A program made the position numbers and the translations under genes. Source: Streptomyces spinosus (lineage in GTDB: Bacteria > Actinomycetota > Actinomycetes > Streptomycetales > Streptomycetaceae). Taken from it: 64,000 bases of DNA. The notes below the pieces were generated by a model. That model searched no databases. It was not told where the DNA came from and worked only from the letters and a program-made list of their open reading frames with translations. The stretch spans positions 496,001 to 560,000 of the forward strand of contig NZ_JAINRC010000002.1 of NCBI RefSeq assembly GCF_020400655.1, in the 5' to 3' direction. Position 1 is the stretch's first letter; the number at the start of each line of letters is the position of its first letter. This document shows positions 27,269-36,820 of the stretch, in pieces.

Positions 27269-28655
27269 CGGTCGCCCTGCCGGTGCCGCCGACCTGTCCG
27301 AGGACCTTCGCCAGCGTCTCCAGGGCCTCCGGGTACAGCCGCTCCCTGGGGGTGCCGTAGCCGACGACCAGGCCCTGGGGCCGGCCGGGGCCCGGCGTGT
27401 GCCAGTGGTCGCCGAGCGCGCCCAGCGCCAGTCCCTCCGCCTCCGCGCGTTCCAGGACGGCCGCCTCGTCCGGCACCTCGATCAGCGCGTGCAGCCCGGC
27501 CGCGATCCCGCGCACGCTCCGGCGCGCCCCCAGCCGGTCCAGCAACTGGTCCCGGCGCCGCCGGTAGCGCAGCCGGCACGCGCGCACGTGGCGGTCGTAC
27601 GCGTGGCTGTCGATCAGCTCGGCGAGCGCGAGCTGGCCGATGGTCTCGGTGTGGTGGTCGCTGTGCAGTTTGGCGTCGGCGACCGCGTCGACCAGGTGCG
27701 GCGGCAGCACCATCCAGCCGAGCCGCAGCGCCGGGCCGAGGGTCTTGGAGGCGGTGCCCAGGTACACCACCTGGCCCGGCGCCATCCCCTGCACCGCGCC
27801 CACGGGCTGGCGGTCGTAGCGGAACTCGCCGTCGTAGTCGTCCTCGACGATCAGCCCGCCGCGCGCGCGTGCCCAGTCGGTGAGCGCCCGGCGCCGCTCG
27901 GGGTGCAGGGTCACCCCGGTCGGGTACTGGTGGGCCGGCGTGACCACCACGGCCGCGGCCCCGTCCAGCTCCTCGGGGCGTACCCCGCGCGCGTCGACCG
28001 GCACCGGCAGGACCGTTCCGCCGTTGTGCCGCACCACCTCCCGGTGGAAGGGCAGACCCGGGTCCTCCATGGCGACGGCGGCGCCGTCCAGCACCCGCGT
28101 GAGCAGCGCCAGGCCCTGCACGTAGCCCGAGGTGATGACGATCCGCTCCGGCGGCGCCAGCACCCCGCGCGCCCGCCCCAGGTAGCCGGAGAGCGCGGTG
28201 CGCAGCTCGATCCGGCCGCGCGGGTCGCCGTAGTCGTACGCCAGCGAGGGTGCCGTCGCTATGGCGCGGCGCAGCGCCCGCAGCCAGGCCGCCGCCGGGA
28301 ACGCGCCGACGTCCGGACTGCCCGGGCGCAGGTCGAGGCGTGGCGCCCGGGCGCGCGTGTCCGTGCCCGGCTCCTCCGCCTGCACGGCGGGCAGTTCGGC
28401 GACCCGGGTGCCCGAGCCCTGCCGTGCCGTCAGGTAGCCCTCGGCGACCAGCTGGTCGTAGGCGGCCTTCGCGGTGCCGCGGGAGATCCCGAGGTCGGTC
28501 GCGAGCCGCCGGGTGGCCGGCAGGCGGGTGCCCGGCCCGAGCCGCCCGTCCCGTACGGCGTCCCTGAGGGCCCGTTCGAGCCCTGCCCGGCGCCCGTCGG
28601 CCGCGTCGGGTTCGAGATGCAGGTCGACACCGACGCCCGACCAGAAGTCGTCCAC
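27258..28655 (-). CDS. MocR/PdxR-type GntR regulator with aminotransferase domain
   Basis: 465 residues. The N-terminal winged helix of the GntR family spans about 15-85 (RLPATRRLATDLGISRGTAKAAYDQL) and a fold-type I aminotransferase-like domain covers 110-460, with the PLP lysine in LGTASKTLGPALRLG. Such proteins regulate vitamin B6, GABA or amino-acid genes in response to PLP-bound ligands. GTG at 28655 has GGGGTGG 6 nt upstream. No target gene is divergently placed next to it, so the regulon is unknown. Confidence 0.9.
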   Translation of the reverse strand: MDDFWSGVGVDLHLEPDAADGRRAGLERALRDAVRDGRLGPGTRLPATRRLATDLGISRGTAKAAYDQLVAEGYLTARQGSGTRVAELPAVQAEEPGTDTRARAPRLDLRPGSPDVGAFPAAAWLRALRRAIATAPSLAYDYGDPRGRIELRTALSGYLGRARGVLAPPERIVITSGYVQGLALLTRVLDGAAVAMEDPGLPFHREVVRHNGGTVLPVPVDARGVRPEELDGAAAVVVTPAHQYPTGVTLHPERRRALTDWARARGGLIVEDDYDGEFRYDRQPVGAVQGMAPGQVVYLGTASKTLGPALRLGWMVLPPHLVDAVADAKLHSDHHTETIGQLALAELIDSHAYDRHVRACRLRYRRRRDQLLDRLGARRSVRGIAAGLHALIEVPDEAAVLERAEAEGLALGALGDHWHTPGPGRPQGLVVGYGTPRERLYPEALETLAKVLGQVGGTGRATARP

Positions 28656-28687
28656 GTTTCCACCCCCGTCACTGCCCGCGCCCCGAG

Positions 28688-28733
28688 CGGGCGCGGGGAA
28701 CCCCGCGGCCGGCCACGGCGCCACCCGCAGACG
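28688..28733. repeat. Copy of a dispersed Streptomyces intergenic repeat
   Basis: Sequence beginning GGGCGCGGGGAAC and ending CACCCGCAG is like the short G+C-rich elements scattered between genes in Streptomyces (I recall GCGCGGGGAACTGCGCGACC forms). A second, inverted copy lies at 61275-61319. By eye about three quarters of positions agree. It lies upstream of the MocR start. Confidence 0.5.
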
Positions 28734-28734
28734 A

Positions 28735-28767
28735 AATGGCCGGGCACCTCCCCGGTACCCGGCCATT
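28735..28767 (-). terminator. Terminator hairpin after aminopeptidase P gene
   Basis: Perfect 10-bp stem AATGGCCGGG (28735-28744) with CCCGGCCATT (28758-28767) and a 13-nt loop, starting 10 bp beyond the pepP stop in its direction of transcription. Confidence 0.7.
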
Positions 28768-28777
28768 CAAACGCAGA

Positions 28778-30262
28778 TCAGCCCTTCAGGGAGGCCATCC
28801 ACGATTCGACCTCGTCCGACCGCCGGGGCAGCGCGGCGCTCAGGTTCCGGTTGCCGTCCTCCGTCACGAGGATGTCGTCCTCGATCCGGACGCCGATGCC
28901 CCGGTACTCCTCCGGCACGGTCAGGTCGTCGGCCTGGAAGTACAGCCCCGGCTCGACGGTGAGCACCATGCCCGGCTCCAGCGTGCCGTCCACGTACGTC
29001 TCGGTCCGCGCGGCGGCGCAGTCGTGGACGTCCATGCCGAGCATGTGCCCGGTGCCGTGCAGGGTCCAGCGGCGCTGGAGGCCCAGCTCCAGGACCCGCT
29101 CGACCGGGCCCTCGACCAGGCCCCACTCGACGAGCCTCTCGGCCAGCACCCGCTGCGCGGCGTCGTGGAAGTCGCGGTACTTGGCGCCCGGCTTCACGGC
29201 CGCGATACCGGCCTCCTGGGCCTCGTACACGGCGTCGTAGATCTTCCTCTGGATCTCGCTGTACGTGCCGCCGACCGGCAGCGTGCGCGTGACGTCGGCG
29301 GTGTAGAGGGTGTGGGTCTCCACGCCGGCGTCCAGCAGCAGCAGGTCGCCGGAGCGGACCGGGCCGTCGTTGCGGACCCAGTGCAGGGTGCAGGCGTGCG
29401 GGCCGGCCGCGCAGATGGAGCCGTAGCCGACGTCGTTGCCCTCCACGCGCGCGCGCAGGAAGAACGTGCCCTCGATGTAGCGCTCGCTCGTCGCCTCGGC
29501 CTTGTCGAGGACCTTGACGACGTCCTCGAAGCCGCGCACCGTCGAGTCGACGGCCTTCTGCAGCTCGCCGATCTCGAACTCGTCCTTGACGAGACGGGCC
29601 TCGGAGAGGAAGACGCGCAGCTCCTCGTCGCGCTCGGCGGTGACCTTGTCGGTCAGGGCCGCCTCGATGCCGGCGTCGTGGCCGCGCACCACACGGACCG
29701 GGCCGGTGGCCTCGCGGAGCTTGTCGGCCAGCTCCCGCACGTCGGCGGCCGGGATGCCGTACAGCGCCTCGGACTCGGTGAGGGAGTGCCGGCGGCCGAC
29801 CCACAGCTCGCCCTGGCCGGAGAGCCAGAACTCGCCGTTCTCGCGGTCGGAGCGCGGCAGCAGGTAGAGGGTGGCCTCGTGGCCGTCGCCCCTGGGCTCC
29901 AGCACCAGGACGCCGTCCTCGGTCTGGTTGCCGGTGAGGTAGGCGTACTCGACGGAGGCGCGGAAGGGGTACTCGGTGTCGTTCGAGCGGGTCTTCAGGT
30001 TGCCCGCCGGGATCACCAGGCGCTCGCCCGGGAAGCGTGCGGAGAGCGCGGCGCGGCGGCGCGCGGTCTCGGTGGCCTGCGGGATCGGCTCCAGGTCACG
30101 CAGCTCCGTGTCGGCCCAGCCGGACTTCATGTTCTCGGCAAGCTCGTCGGAGACGCCCGGGTACAGGCCGTTCTTCCGCTGCTTGACGGTCTCCTCGGCC
30201 TCGGTCTCCGGGCCCTCCGCGGTAGCGGAGTCGGGGACGGCCGGGTTGAGCTCGTCGGACAC
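28778..30262 (-). CDS. pepP: Xaa-Pro aminopeptidase (aminopeptidase P)
   Basis: 494-residue M24B metallopeptidase removing the N-terminal residue before proline; cytosolic. The N-terminal non-catalytic domain contains ANNLK-like PAGNLKTRSNDTEYPFR. The five metal ligands of the pita-bread fold are visible: Asp in LLLLDAGVE, Asp in TADVTRTLP, His in LHGTGHMLGMDVHD, Glu in TVEPGLYF and Glu in GVRIEDDILV. GTG at 30262 has GAGGAGG upstream. The first 40 residues are an acidic extension not seen in E. coli PepP. Confidence 0.93.
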   Translation of the reverse strand: MSDELNPAVPDSATAEGPETEAEETVKQRKNGLYPGVSDELAENMKSGWADTELRDLEPIPQATETARRRAALSARFPGERLVIPAGNLKTRSNDTEYPFRASVEYAYLTGNQTEDGVLVLEPRGDGHEATLYLLPRSDRENGEFWLSGQGELWVGRRHSLTESEALYGIPAADVRELADKLREATGPVRVVRGHDAGIEAALTDKVTAERDEELRVFLSEARLVKDEFEIGELQKAVDSTVRGFEDVVKVLDKAEATSERYIEGTFFLRARVEGNDVGYGSICAAGPHACTLHWVRNDGPVRSGDLLLLDAGVETHTLYTADVTRTLPVGGTYSEIQRKIYDAVYEAQEAGIAAVKPGAKYRDFHDAAQRVLAERLVEWGLVEGPVERVLELGLQRRWTLHGTGHMLGMDVHDCAAARTETYVDGTLEPGMVLTVEPGLYFQADDLTVPEEYRGIGVRIEDDILVTEDGNRNLSAALPRRSDEVESWMASLKG

Positions 30263-30420
30263 GTGATCCTCCTCGATACGCCAGTGATCTCCCCCGGGGG
30301 CCCGCGACGCTCCTGCTTGTGGCCGGGCGGGGACCACCATCATCGTACGGTCGTACCAGGAGCGGGCGGGGGCGGATGACCTGTTATGCCCGGTCATGCC
30401 GGCCGCCCGGAGCGCGCGGC

Positions 30421-31806
30421 TCAGTCGAAGCGGGCCGCCAGCAGGACCACGTCCTCCTCGCTGTCGGCCGCGTCCAGGCCGTCCGGCAGGACCGCGCGCA
30501 GGACGTGGTCGGCGACGGCTCCCGGATCCTGCCGCAGCGCGCGCGGAACACCCGCGGCGGCGGCGTGCAGCCGGGCGAAGGCCCGGTCCATCGGGTCGCC
30601 GGTGCGGTGCAGCAGCCCGTCGGTGTACAGCAGGACCGTCTCGCCGGCCTCCGCCTGGATCTCCGCGCTGGGCGCCTCCCAGCAGGCGAGCATGCCGAGC
30701 GGCGCGGAGACGGAGGTCTCGGCGAACTCGGTGCGCCGCTCGCCGATCAGCAGCGGCGGACTGTGCCCGGCACCGGCCAGGGTGACCTTGCGCACGGCGG
30801 GCTCGCAGTAGGCGAACAGCGCGGTGGCCGAGCGGGCCGGCTCGGTCAGCCGCAGCAGCAGCTCCAGGTCGGACAGGACGGCGACCGGGTCCTCGCCCTC
30901 CATCACGGCGTACGCGCGCAGGGAGGCGCGCAGCCGCCCCATGGCGGCCACCGCGCTCGGCCCGGAGCCGGTGACCGAGCCGACCGAGAGGCCGAGGGCG
31001 GCCTCCGGCAGCGGCAGGGCGTCGTACCAGTCCCCGCCGCCGCGCGGGCCGGTGCGGTGCCGGGCGGCCAGCTGGACGCCGGGCACCCGGGGCAGCCGGG
31101 CGGGCAGCAGTTCCCCGGTGAGGGTCGCCACGCACGCGCGCGTGCGCTCCACCTCCAGTAGCCGGGCGAGGTGCTCGGTGGCGTGCCGGACGTACAGGCC
31201 CGCCAGGTGGCGCCGGCGCTCGTGCGGTTCGGCCGGTTCGTCGTAGAGCCAGACGACGGCGCCGAGACGGCCGGCGGACTCGGTGGCGAGCGGGAGGGAG
31301 TAGCTGGCGGCGTAGCCGAGGCGGGCGGCCACCTCGCGGTGGCGCGGGTCCAGGCCGTCCTCGGCGAACAGGTCGGCGTGCACGGTCTCGGCGGCGCCGC
31401 TGGTGTCGTACGGCAGGGCGGCGCGCGGCACGGTCTCGAGGTGGCCGAGATCGGCGGGGCCGAGGCCGAGACCGAGGGTGGTGCGGGGGCCGTCGCCGTC
31501 GGCGGGCTCCAGGACGGCCAGGCCGCGGCGGGCGCCGACCAGGGCGGCGCCGCCGCGCAGGAGTTCGTGCAGCGCGGGGTCGAGGGCGCTCGTGCGGGAG
31601 AGGCGCTCGGTGAGTTCGTGGAGGGTCGTGAGGTCGGAGACCCAGCCGGCCAGCCGGTCCTGGAGCAGGGCGCCGGGGGCGGGGCTGTGCGGCGCGGGGA
31701 CCGCGGGGGCGGGACCCGAGGCGGGGGAGGCGGGTGCGGCAGTGTGGGCGGAAGTGGAAACTGTTGAATCGATTCCAGCCACTTTCGGAGGGTGCGGGGC
31801 GTTCAT
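30421..31806 (-). CDS. GAF plus PP2C-type (SpoIIE/RsbU) phosphatase with altered metal motifs
   Basis: 461 residues. A Pro/Ala-rich N-terminus is followed by a GAF-like domain (about 55-215) and a PPM/SpoIIE domain (about 235-460). The hallmark GGDWYD is intact, as are LLYTDGLL and the closing EEDVVLLAARFD. The second metal motif, usually GDVxGHG, reads GSVTGSG, losing its Asp and His. Normal members dephosphorylate anti-anti-sigma proteins; this one may be weak or inactive as an enzyme. Two RsbW-like ATPases are within 9 kb but not adjacent. Confidence 0.85.
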   Translation of the reverse strand: MNAPHPPKVAGIDSTVSTSAHTAAPASPASGPAPAVPAPHSPAPGALLQDRLAGWVSDLTTLHELTERLSRTSALDPALHELLRGGAALVGARRGLAVLEPADGDGPRTTLGLGLGPADLGHLETVPRAALPYDTSGAAETVHADLFAEDGLDPRHREVAARLGYAASYSLPLATESAGRLGAVVWLYDEPAEPHERRRHLAGLYVRHATEHLARLLEVERTRACVATLTGELLPARLPRVPGVQLAARHRTGPRGGGDWYDALPLPEAALGLSVGSVTGSGPSAVAAMGRLRASLRAYAVMEGEDPVAVLSDLELLLRLTEPARSATALFAYCEPAVRKVTLAGAGHSPPLLIGERRTEFAETSVSAPLGMLACWEAPSAEIQAEAGETVLLYTDGLLHRTGDPMDRAFARLHAAAAGVPRALRQDPGAVADHVLRAVLPDGLDAADSEEDVVLLAARFD

Positions 31807-31818
31807 GGCGTCCGGCCT

Positions 31819-31950
31819 TCAGACCGGTGCGTATTGCTCAGAAGCATCGCAAACCCCCATGTCATTCTGCGCCGCTAGCAGTGTCTCCACATGTACACGC
31901 ACTCGTGAGGGGATGTCCAGCATTGTCCTGCGGGGATTCCTGGTGTCCAT
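31819..31950 (-). CDS. Possible 43-residue protein
   Basis: Small frame from ATG at 31950 reading RRTMLDIPSRVRVHVETLLA, then AAQNDMGVCDASEQYAPV. Composition looks protein-like and the sequence seems vaguely familiar as a conserved Streptomyces hypothetical, but G+C is low, third positions are not strongly biased, and no ribosome site is visible. It is upstream of the PP2C gene on the same strand. The rest of the 613-bp gap (31951-32419) holds no other gene I can support and is more A+T-rich than average. Confidence 0.35.
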   Translation of the reverse strand: MDTRNPRRTMLDIPSRVRVHVETLLAAQNDMGVCDASEQYAPV

Positions 31951-32419
31951 GAGGTTGGTGAGGGTTTTCCTCGAACCCCTTGCCTTACTGCCAAGTTGGC
32001 TCAAAACTGCCTTAGGTATCGGTTCATTGCGGTCGACTGGCCTTGCTCCACGGAGCGTCACAGCGGTCGTGATGGGTACGTACTCGGAGAAGGCCAGGGG
32101 TGGTTGGGGGCCACCCGGAACCTGGCGACGGACCCGGGCGTCATAGCCACCGACGGCCGAGCCCCATCCTCCCGTGGCGGAGGCGGAGAGAAACACGCGC
32201 GACGGCAAAACGCCAGACTTCGCCACCCCCGCGCCGCAACCGTGCTTTTGATGGACGCACTATGGACGCGGACGCGGCCAACGCTCGACCCCCCCGGGGT
32301 TCCCCCTGCCGTGCGCGGGGGTGTGATGCGCCAACAGGTACGCCCAGTGAAGTGATCGACACATGGTGTGATGTGGCCCACGGTGTTGCCAGCGGTGCAA
32401 CGGAAAGGAACGAGCGCTC

Positions 32420-33085
32420 ATGCGCGAGATCCTCGGAAGGCGACGCAGGCTTCTGTCCAGGCGTAAAGACGGCAGGCCCGAACTGATCGGCGCGGCCCTG
32501 ACCTTCGCGACGCAGTGGCAGTGGCCGGTGCTCCCCGGAGTGGCGCCGGACCCGCAGGGGCGGGCCCGCTGCGCCTGCCCCGACCCGGAGTGCACGGTGC
32601 CCGGCGCGCACCCCTTCGACCCCGGCCTGCTCGCCGCCACCACCGACGCGCGCATGGTGCGCTGGTGGTGGACCAACCGGCCGGCCGCCCCGATCGTCCT
32701 GGCCACCGGGGGCAAGGCGCCCTGCGCGGTCAGCCTGCCGGCGCTCGCCGCCTCCCGCGCCCTCGCCCTGCTCGACCGGCGCGGCATGCGGCTCGGACCG
32801 GTGATCGCCTCGCCCACCCGCTGGGCGCTGCTCGTCAAGCCGTACTCCATGGAGCAGCTCGGCGAACTGCTCTACGCCAAGGACTTCGTCCCCGGCTCCC
32901 TGCGCTTCCACGGCGAGGGCGGCTATCTCGCGCTGCCCCCGTCCGAGACCGGCCAGGGCGCCGTCCGCTGGGAGCGCGCGCCGCTGCCCGGGTCGGCCGC
33001 GCCGTGGGTGCCCGACGTGGAGGCCGTCGTGGACGCTGTGGTCGACGCCCTCACTCGTACGGGTGTGAGCGCGCCCGAGTTGTAG
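32420..33085 (+). CDS. Prim-pol-related (bifunctional primase/polymerase N-terminal domain) protein
   Basis: 221 residues. The arrangement WPVLPGVAPD, a CxCxxxxC-type cluster CACPDPEC with PGAHPF, WWTNRPAAPIVLATGG and a later SGS-like LRFHGEGGYLALPPS follows the prim-pol domain of actinomycete primase-like proteins. Clear catalytic Asp pairs (DxD) are not seen, so it may have lost polymerase activity. GGAAAGGA lies about 11 nt before the ATG. A fuller prim-pol gene lies at 38777. Confidence 0.72.
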   Translation: MREILGRRRRLLSRRKDGRPELIGAALTFATQWQWPVLPGVAPDPQGRARCACPDPECTVPGAHPFDPGLLAATTDARMVRWWWTNRPAAPIVLATGGKAPCAVSLPALAASRALALLDRRGMRLGPVIASPTRWALLVKPYSMEQLGELLYAKDFVPGSLRFHGEGGYLALPPSETGQGAVRWERAPLPGSAAPWVPDVEAVVDAVVDALTRTGVSAPEL

Positions 33086-33140
33086 GGGTGTCGGGCGCGG
33101 GCGGGGCGGGCGAGCCCCGCTCGCTCGTTATCGTCCGCAT

Positions 33141-33749
33141 ATGCAGCGTCAACCCGGCGGCCATGGCGCCCCACGGCCGCACCGCGCGCCACGGCCGCAC
33201 CGAGGCCGGCGGAACCACCGAAAGCCCGACCCCCGGCGGCTCCGGCTGCTCGCCCTCGCGGGCTTCGTGGCGGCCATGGCCGCGCTGCCGCTGGCCGTGG
33301 CCTCCGCGCGGCAGGCGGGCGACACCGGCCGGGCCGCCGTACCGGCCGCCTCCCGCGGTGACGCCGGGACCCGCCCCCACACCGGCAGCCGCTCCCCCCG
33401 CCTGCTCGGCCTGGGGCTCGCCACCGCCGCCCGCTGCGGGCCCGAACTGACCTCGCCCGAGGGCATCGAGGCGCAGACCTGTGTGCTGACGCGGGGCGAG
33501 GACACCTGGGCGCGCACCTACTACCGCAACGCCACCGGCGCTTCTCTGGACTCCGTGCTGAGCCTCATGGGTCCGGACGACCGGACCGTGCAGACGCGCT
33601 GCGCCACCGGGGCCGACGACGAGCCCGCCACCTGTGAGACGCCGCGCGAGCGCAGCCGGGGCGGACCGGACGCCTACACGGCCGTCACCGAGTTCGCCGA
33701 GCACGGCCCGGCGGGGGCACTGCTGCTCCGCTCCGGCAGCAACTCCTGA
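33141..33749 (+). CDS. Hypothetical membrane-anchored or secreted protein
   Basis: 202 residues. A basic, His/Arg/Pro-rich N-terminus of about 35 residues precedes one hydrophobic helix (LLALAGFVAAMAALPLAVASA), then an extracytoplasmic domain of about 130 residues with four Cys (CGPE, TCVL, TRCATG, ATCE) that may form two disulfides. No family recognised. TATCGT (33129-33134) ends 6 nt before the ATG, so the transcript is probably leaderless. It follows the prim-pol-like gene by 55 nt. Confidence 0.68.
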   Translation: MQRQPGGHGAPRPHRAPRPHRGRRNHRKPDPRRLRLLALAGFVAAMAALPLAVASARQAGDTGRAAVPAASRGDAGTRPHTGSRSPRLLGLGLATAARCGPELTSPEGIEAQTCVLTRGEDTWARTYYRNATGASLDSVLSLMGPDDRTVQTRCATGADDEPATCETPRERSRGGPDAYTAVTEFAEHGPAGALLLRSGSNS

Positions 33750-33810
33750 CCCGACAGGGGGAGTTGACGGCCGGCGACCGCGCGGCGCACCGCATGCGGG
33801 CATGGAAAGA

Positions 33811-33848
33811 CCCGGTTGCTGGCGACGGGGGATGCACCAGCAACCGGG
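33811..33848. terminator. Hairpin downstream of 33141-33749
   Basis: Perfect 12-bp stem CCCGGTTGCTGG (33811-33822) with CCAGCAACCGGG (33837-33848), 14-nt loop. It lies about 60 nt beyond the stop at 33749 and probably ends that transcript. Confidence 0.55.
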
Positions 33849-33962
33849 CTACTGGAACGGTAACAAGAGATCGGCGGTTCGCAAATTCCGGGTTGGCTAT
33901 TCGGACACCGATTGCCCTGTCCGAACCGGGAGTTGTGACAGGAGTCACCTGCCGTACGGTCC

Positions 33963-33998
33963 GGTGTCACGGCTGACCGACCAGTCAGCCGTGACACC
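33963..33998. terminator. Strong bidirectional terminator hairpin
   Basis: Perfect 15-bp stem GGTGTCACGGCTGAC (33963-33977), loop CGACCA, and its exact complement (33984-33998). It sits 12 bp past the stop of the reverse-strand DUF5926 gene and downstream of the forward gene, suiting termination from both sides. Confidence 0.75.
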
Positions 33999-34010
33999 CG
34001 GGCGCGGGCG

Positions 34011-34973
34011 TCAGCTCAGCGTGACCTGCCGGTTGGTCAGGCCGCCGCGCGCCCGGCGCTCGTCCGGAGTCAGCGGCTCCCGCACGGCGAGGGCGGCGGC
34101 GAGGCGCTCGGCGAACTCGGCGGCCGGCTTCTCCACGTCCTCCGCGGTGACGCCGGTCGGCAGGTCCCAGACCGGCACGATCAGGCCGTGAGCACGGAAG
34201 GAGCCCACGAGCCGGGTGCCCTCGCCGAGGCTGGACCGGCCCGCCGCGTGCAACCGCGCGAGGGCGTCCAGAAGCTGCTCCTCCGGGTGGGGCATGACCC
34301 AGCGCAGATGGTTCTTCTCCGGGGTCTCGCACCAGTACGCGGCGTCCACGCCGGACAGCTTCACGGTCGGGATGGCGGCGGCGTTGGCCCGCTCCAGGGA
34401 GGCCGCCACCTCCGGCGTGGCGTTCTCCGCGTCCGGCACCCAGAACTCGAAGCCGCTGTGCACGACCGGCTCGAACGCGCCCTCGGGGTCGAGCAGATCC
34501 TGCAGGCGCGGACCCTCGGCGGGGGCCCGGCGGCCCTGCACCGGGGTGCCGGGCGCGGCCTCAAGCGCCCGCAGCAGCGTGTCGGCGAGGTCGCGGCTGA
34601 TGTCACCGGACGCCGTGTCGTTCTGCAGGCCGAGCAGCACCGAGCCGTCGTCGCGGCGCAGCGCGGGCCAGGCCATCGGCAGCACGGTGGCCAGGGTGAC
34701 CGACGGGACGCCCTCGGGCAGGCCGTCGCGCAGGGTCAGCCCGGCCGTCGCGGCCGGGACCAGTTCGCGCAGCGCGACCCAGTCGCACTCGCCGGGCAGT
34801 CCCTCGAACGGGCGCTGCACCAGCTCGGTCGCGGCGTGCGCGGCGGTCCGGCCGTGGCAGGCCTTGTAGCGCCGCCCGCTGCCGCAGGGGCAGGGTTCGC
34901 GGGCGCCGACAACCGGGATCTCCCCGTCGATCGGCTGCGGCTTGGCCTTCGTCTGGGGTCGCTTCTTGGCCAT
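34011..34973 (-). CDS. DUF5926 family protein with SEC-C zinc motif
   Basis: 320 residues. Residues about 24-41 contain [17 protein letters not shown], the SEC-C zinc-binding motif known from SecA and other proteins, preceded by a basic start [13 protein letters not shown]. The remaining 270 residues are the actinobacterial DUF5926 domain, function unknown. ATG at 34973 gives this typical start. A single perfect DnaA box (35048-35056, reverse) lies upstream. Possibly a ribosome- or export-linked housekeeping protein, but that is only a guess. Confidence 0.85.
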   Translation of the reverse strand: MAKKRPQTKAKPQPIDGEIPVVGAREPCPCGSGRRYKACHGRTAAHAATELVQRPFEGLPGECDWVALRELVPAATAGLTLRDGLPEGVPSVTLATVLPMAWPALRRDDGSVLLGLQNDTASGDISRDLADTLLRALEAAPGTPVQGRRAPAEGPRLQDLLDPEGAFEPVVHSGFEFWVPDAENATPEVAASLERANAAAIPTVKLSGVDAAYWCETPEKNHLRWVMPHPEEQLLDALARLHAAGRSSLGEGTRLVGSFRAHGLIVPVWDLPTGVTAEDVEKPAAEFAERLAAALAVREPLTPDERRARGGLTNRQVTLS

Positions 34974-35121
34974 GGTGGGTGTCTCCCGGTTACGGCTCTT
35001 CTCGTACGTCCGGAGCCTAGCCGTTCGGACCATGGCCGACGGGAACCTGTGGACAACGCACGCGCGCTCGACGCCGGTGGGTGAATCCGCGGGCGGTGGA
35101 CGGGGGACACGCCGTCCGCCC

Positions 35122-35171
35122 GCACGGTTCCCGGCGACGCGGGACCGCACGGTCCCCGGCGACGCGGGACC
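35122..35171. repeat. 25-bp tandem repeat, two copies
   Basis: GCACGGTTCCCGGCGACGCG plus GGACC at 35122-35146 is repeated at 35147-35171 with one change (T to C at the eighth or ninth base). The junction also folds as GGGACC-GCAC-GGTCCC, a possible terminator just after the stop of the reverse-strand gene ending at 35180. Confidence 0.6.
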
Positions 35172-35179
35172 GCCCCGGC

Positions 35180-35743
35180 TCAGTCCAGTTCGTCGAACGC
35201 CTCGGTGAAGTCCAGGCCGGTGAGGCCGGACAGGCCGGGCAGCGGCGCGGATCTGGTGACGCGCGTAGCGAAACCGTCGCGGCGGCACCCGGCATCGGGA
35301 TCGTGGACGTCCTCGTGGACCAGCGCCCAGACGGTCACCTCGCCGTGGACGTCGTCCCGGACGCCCCAGTCGTCGGCGAGGGCCGTGATGATGTTCAGCC
35401 CGCGACCGCCGTGCGCGGTTACCGAGGGCGTGGCCGGCGCCGGGCGGGTCGGGCCGCCGCCGTCCGTGACCTCCACGACGAGCCGCCCGCGCGCGTCGAC
35501 CCGCCAGGCGGCACGGACGTCCCCGTCCCCGGCCGACGCGTCCCCCAGGGGCCGCCCGTGCTTGCAGGCGTTGCTCAACAGTTCGGAAAGGATCAGTACG
35601 GCGTCGTCGATGACCGACTCGGACACGCCACCGCTGCGCAGCTGCGCCCGCATCCGGTGCCGCGCCTCCCCCACGCCCGCAGGGCCATGAGGTACGGCCA
35701 TGCTCGACGACGTGGGCACCTCCTGTGCCACCACCAACGCCAC
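35180..35743 (-). CDS. ATP-binding protein, RsbW-like HATPase domain
   Basis: 187 residues with one HATPase_c domain: N box [11 protein letters not shown]1-type box DGGGPTRP and [16 protein letters not shown]. The chain extends about 40 residues past the ATPase core. GTG at 35743 was chosen because AAGGAGGT, a perfect Shine-Dalgarno, ends 7 nt upstream; longer in-frame starts lack this. Family members act as serine kinases on anti-anti-sigma proteins. No partner gene adjoins. Confidence 0.85.
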   Translation of the reverse strand: MALVVAQEVPTSSSMAVPHGPAGVGEARHRMRAQLRSGGVSESVIDDAVLILSELLSNACKHGRPLGDASAGDGDVRAAWRVDARGRLVVEVTDGGGPTRPAPATPSVTAHGGRGLNIITALADDWGVRDDVHGEVTVWALVHEDVHDPDAGCRRDGFATRVTRSAPLPGLSGLTGLDFTEAFDELD

Positions 35744-35910
35744 CCCCGAGACCTCCTTCGCCCCACGCCATGGGGTGGATGCCCTCCCGGCCTGTGCCGG
35801 AAACCGGCCAGTCCTCTTCCGGTGACGCATTCGACACGGGCGGACACGCAGCGAACGCGCCGGAGCACACCCCGTGACGGGCACGCGCGCGCCGGGAGGC
35901 GGCGGCCGGC

Positions 35911-36738
35911 TCAGCGGCCCAGTCGCCGCAGCACCGCGCGCGGGCGGTTGGTGATGATGGCGTCGACGCCCAGCCCCACGCAGAGATCGACGTCCTCGGG
36001 CTCGTTCACGGTCCACACGTGGACCTCGTGACCGGCCCGCTTCAGCCGCTCCACGTACGCGGGGTGGGCGCGCACGATGCGGATCGAGGGCCCCGCGACG
36101 CGTACGCCCGCGGGCAGCCGCCCGTCGCGCAGCCGGGGCGAGACGAACTGCATCAGGTACACCGTCGGCAGCGTCGGCGCCACGGCCCGCACGCGGTGCA
36201 GCGAACGCGCCGAGAAGCTCATGACGCGGACCGGGGACTCGTCGGGAGAGGCCGGCGCGTCCAGCCCGAACCGTTTCAGCAGGGTCAGCAGCCGGTCCTC
36301 GACCTGGCCCGCCCAGCGCGTGGGATGCTTGGTCTCGATGGCCAGCTCCACCCGCCGTCCGGCGTCCGCGACCAGCTCCAGCAACCGCTCCAGGGTGAGC
36401 ACGGAGGTCTCCTCGCGGTCCTCCGGCCGGTGCTCCCAGTCGGGCTCCTCGTCGCGCCCGTGCCAGGCCTCGCGCGTCTTCCAGGAGCCGAAGTCGAGGG
36501 CGGCCAGATCGGCCAGTTCCAGCGCGGAGACCGCGCCGCGGCCGTTGGAGGTACGGTTCACCCGCCGGTCGTGGACGCAGACCAGATGGCCGTCCGCGGT
36601 CAGCCGTACGTCGCACTCCAGGGCGTCCGCGCCGTCCTCGATGGCCTTCCGGTAGGCGGCGAGGGTGTGTTCGGGTGCGTCCTCGGAGGCGCCGCGGTGG
36701 GCGACGACCTGGAGGGAGTGCTGTCGTGCGTGGGTCAC
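35911..36738 (-). CDS. Glycerophosphodiester phosphodiesterase
   Basis: 275-residue GDPD-family TIM barrel hydrolysing glycerophosphodiesters to glycerol 3-phosphate and an alcohol. The N-terminal catalytic motif [12 protein letters not shown] and [20 protein letters not shown] supply the metal-binding Glu/Asp and catalytic His residues; VWTVNEPED is the C-terminal barrel motif. No signal peptide, so probably cytosolic. GTG at 36738 gives the usual N-terminus; the ribosome site is weak. Confidence 0.9.
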   Translation of the reverse strand: MTHARQHSLQVVAHRGASEDAPEHTLAAYRKAIEDGADALECDVRLTADGHLVCVHDRRVNRTSNGRGAVSALELADLAALDFGSWKTREAWHGRDEEPDWEHRPEDREETSVLTLERLLELVADAGRRVELAIETKHPTRWAGQVEDRLLTLLKRFGLDAPASPDESPVRVMSFSARSLHRVRAVAPTLPTVYLMQFVSPRLRDGRLPAGVRVAGPSIRIVRAHPAYVERLKRAGHEVHVWTVNEPEDVDLCVGLGVDAIITNRPRAVLRRLGR

Positions 36739-36820
36739 CGCGTCATGGTGCCACCGTCGCCGGGTACACGGGGCGGCCCGGGCATGTCCGGGCGGCGCAG
36801 GGGGCCCTACGGCATGCACG

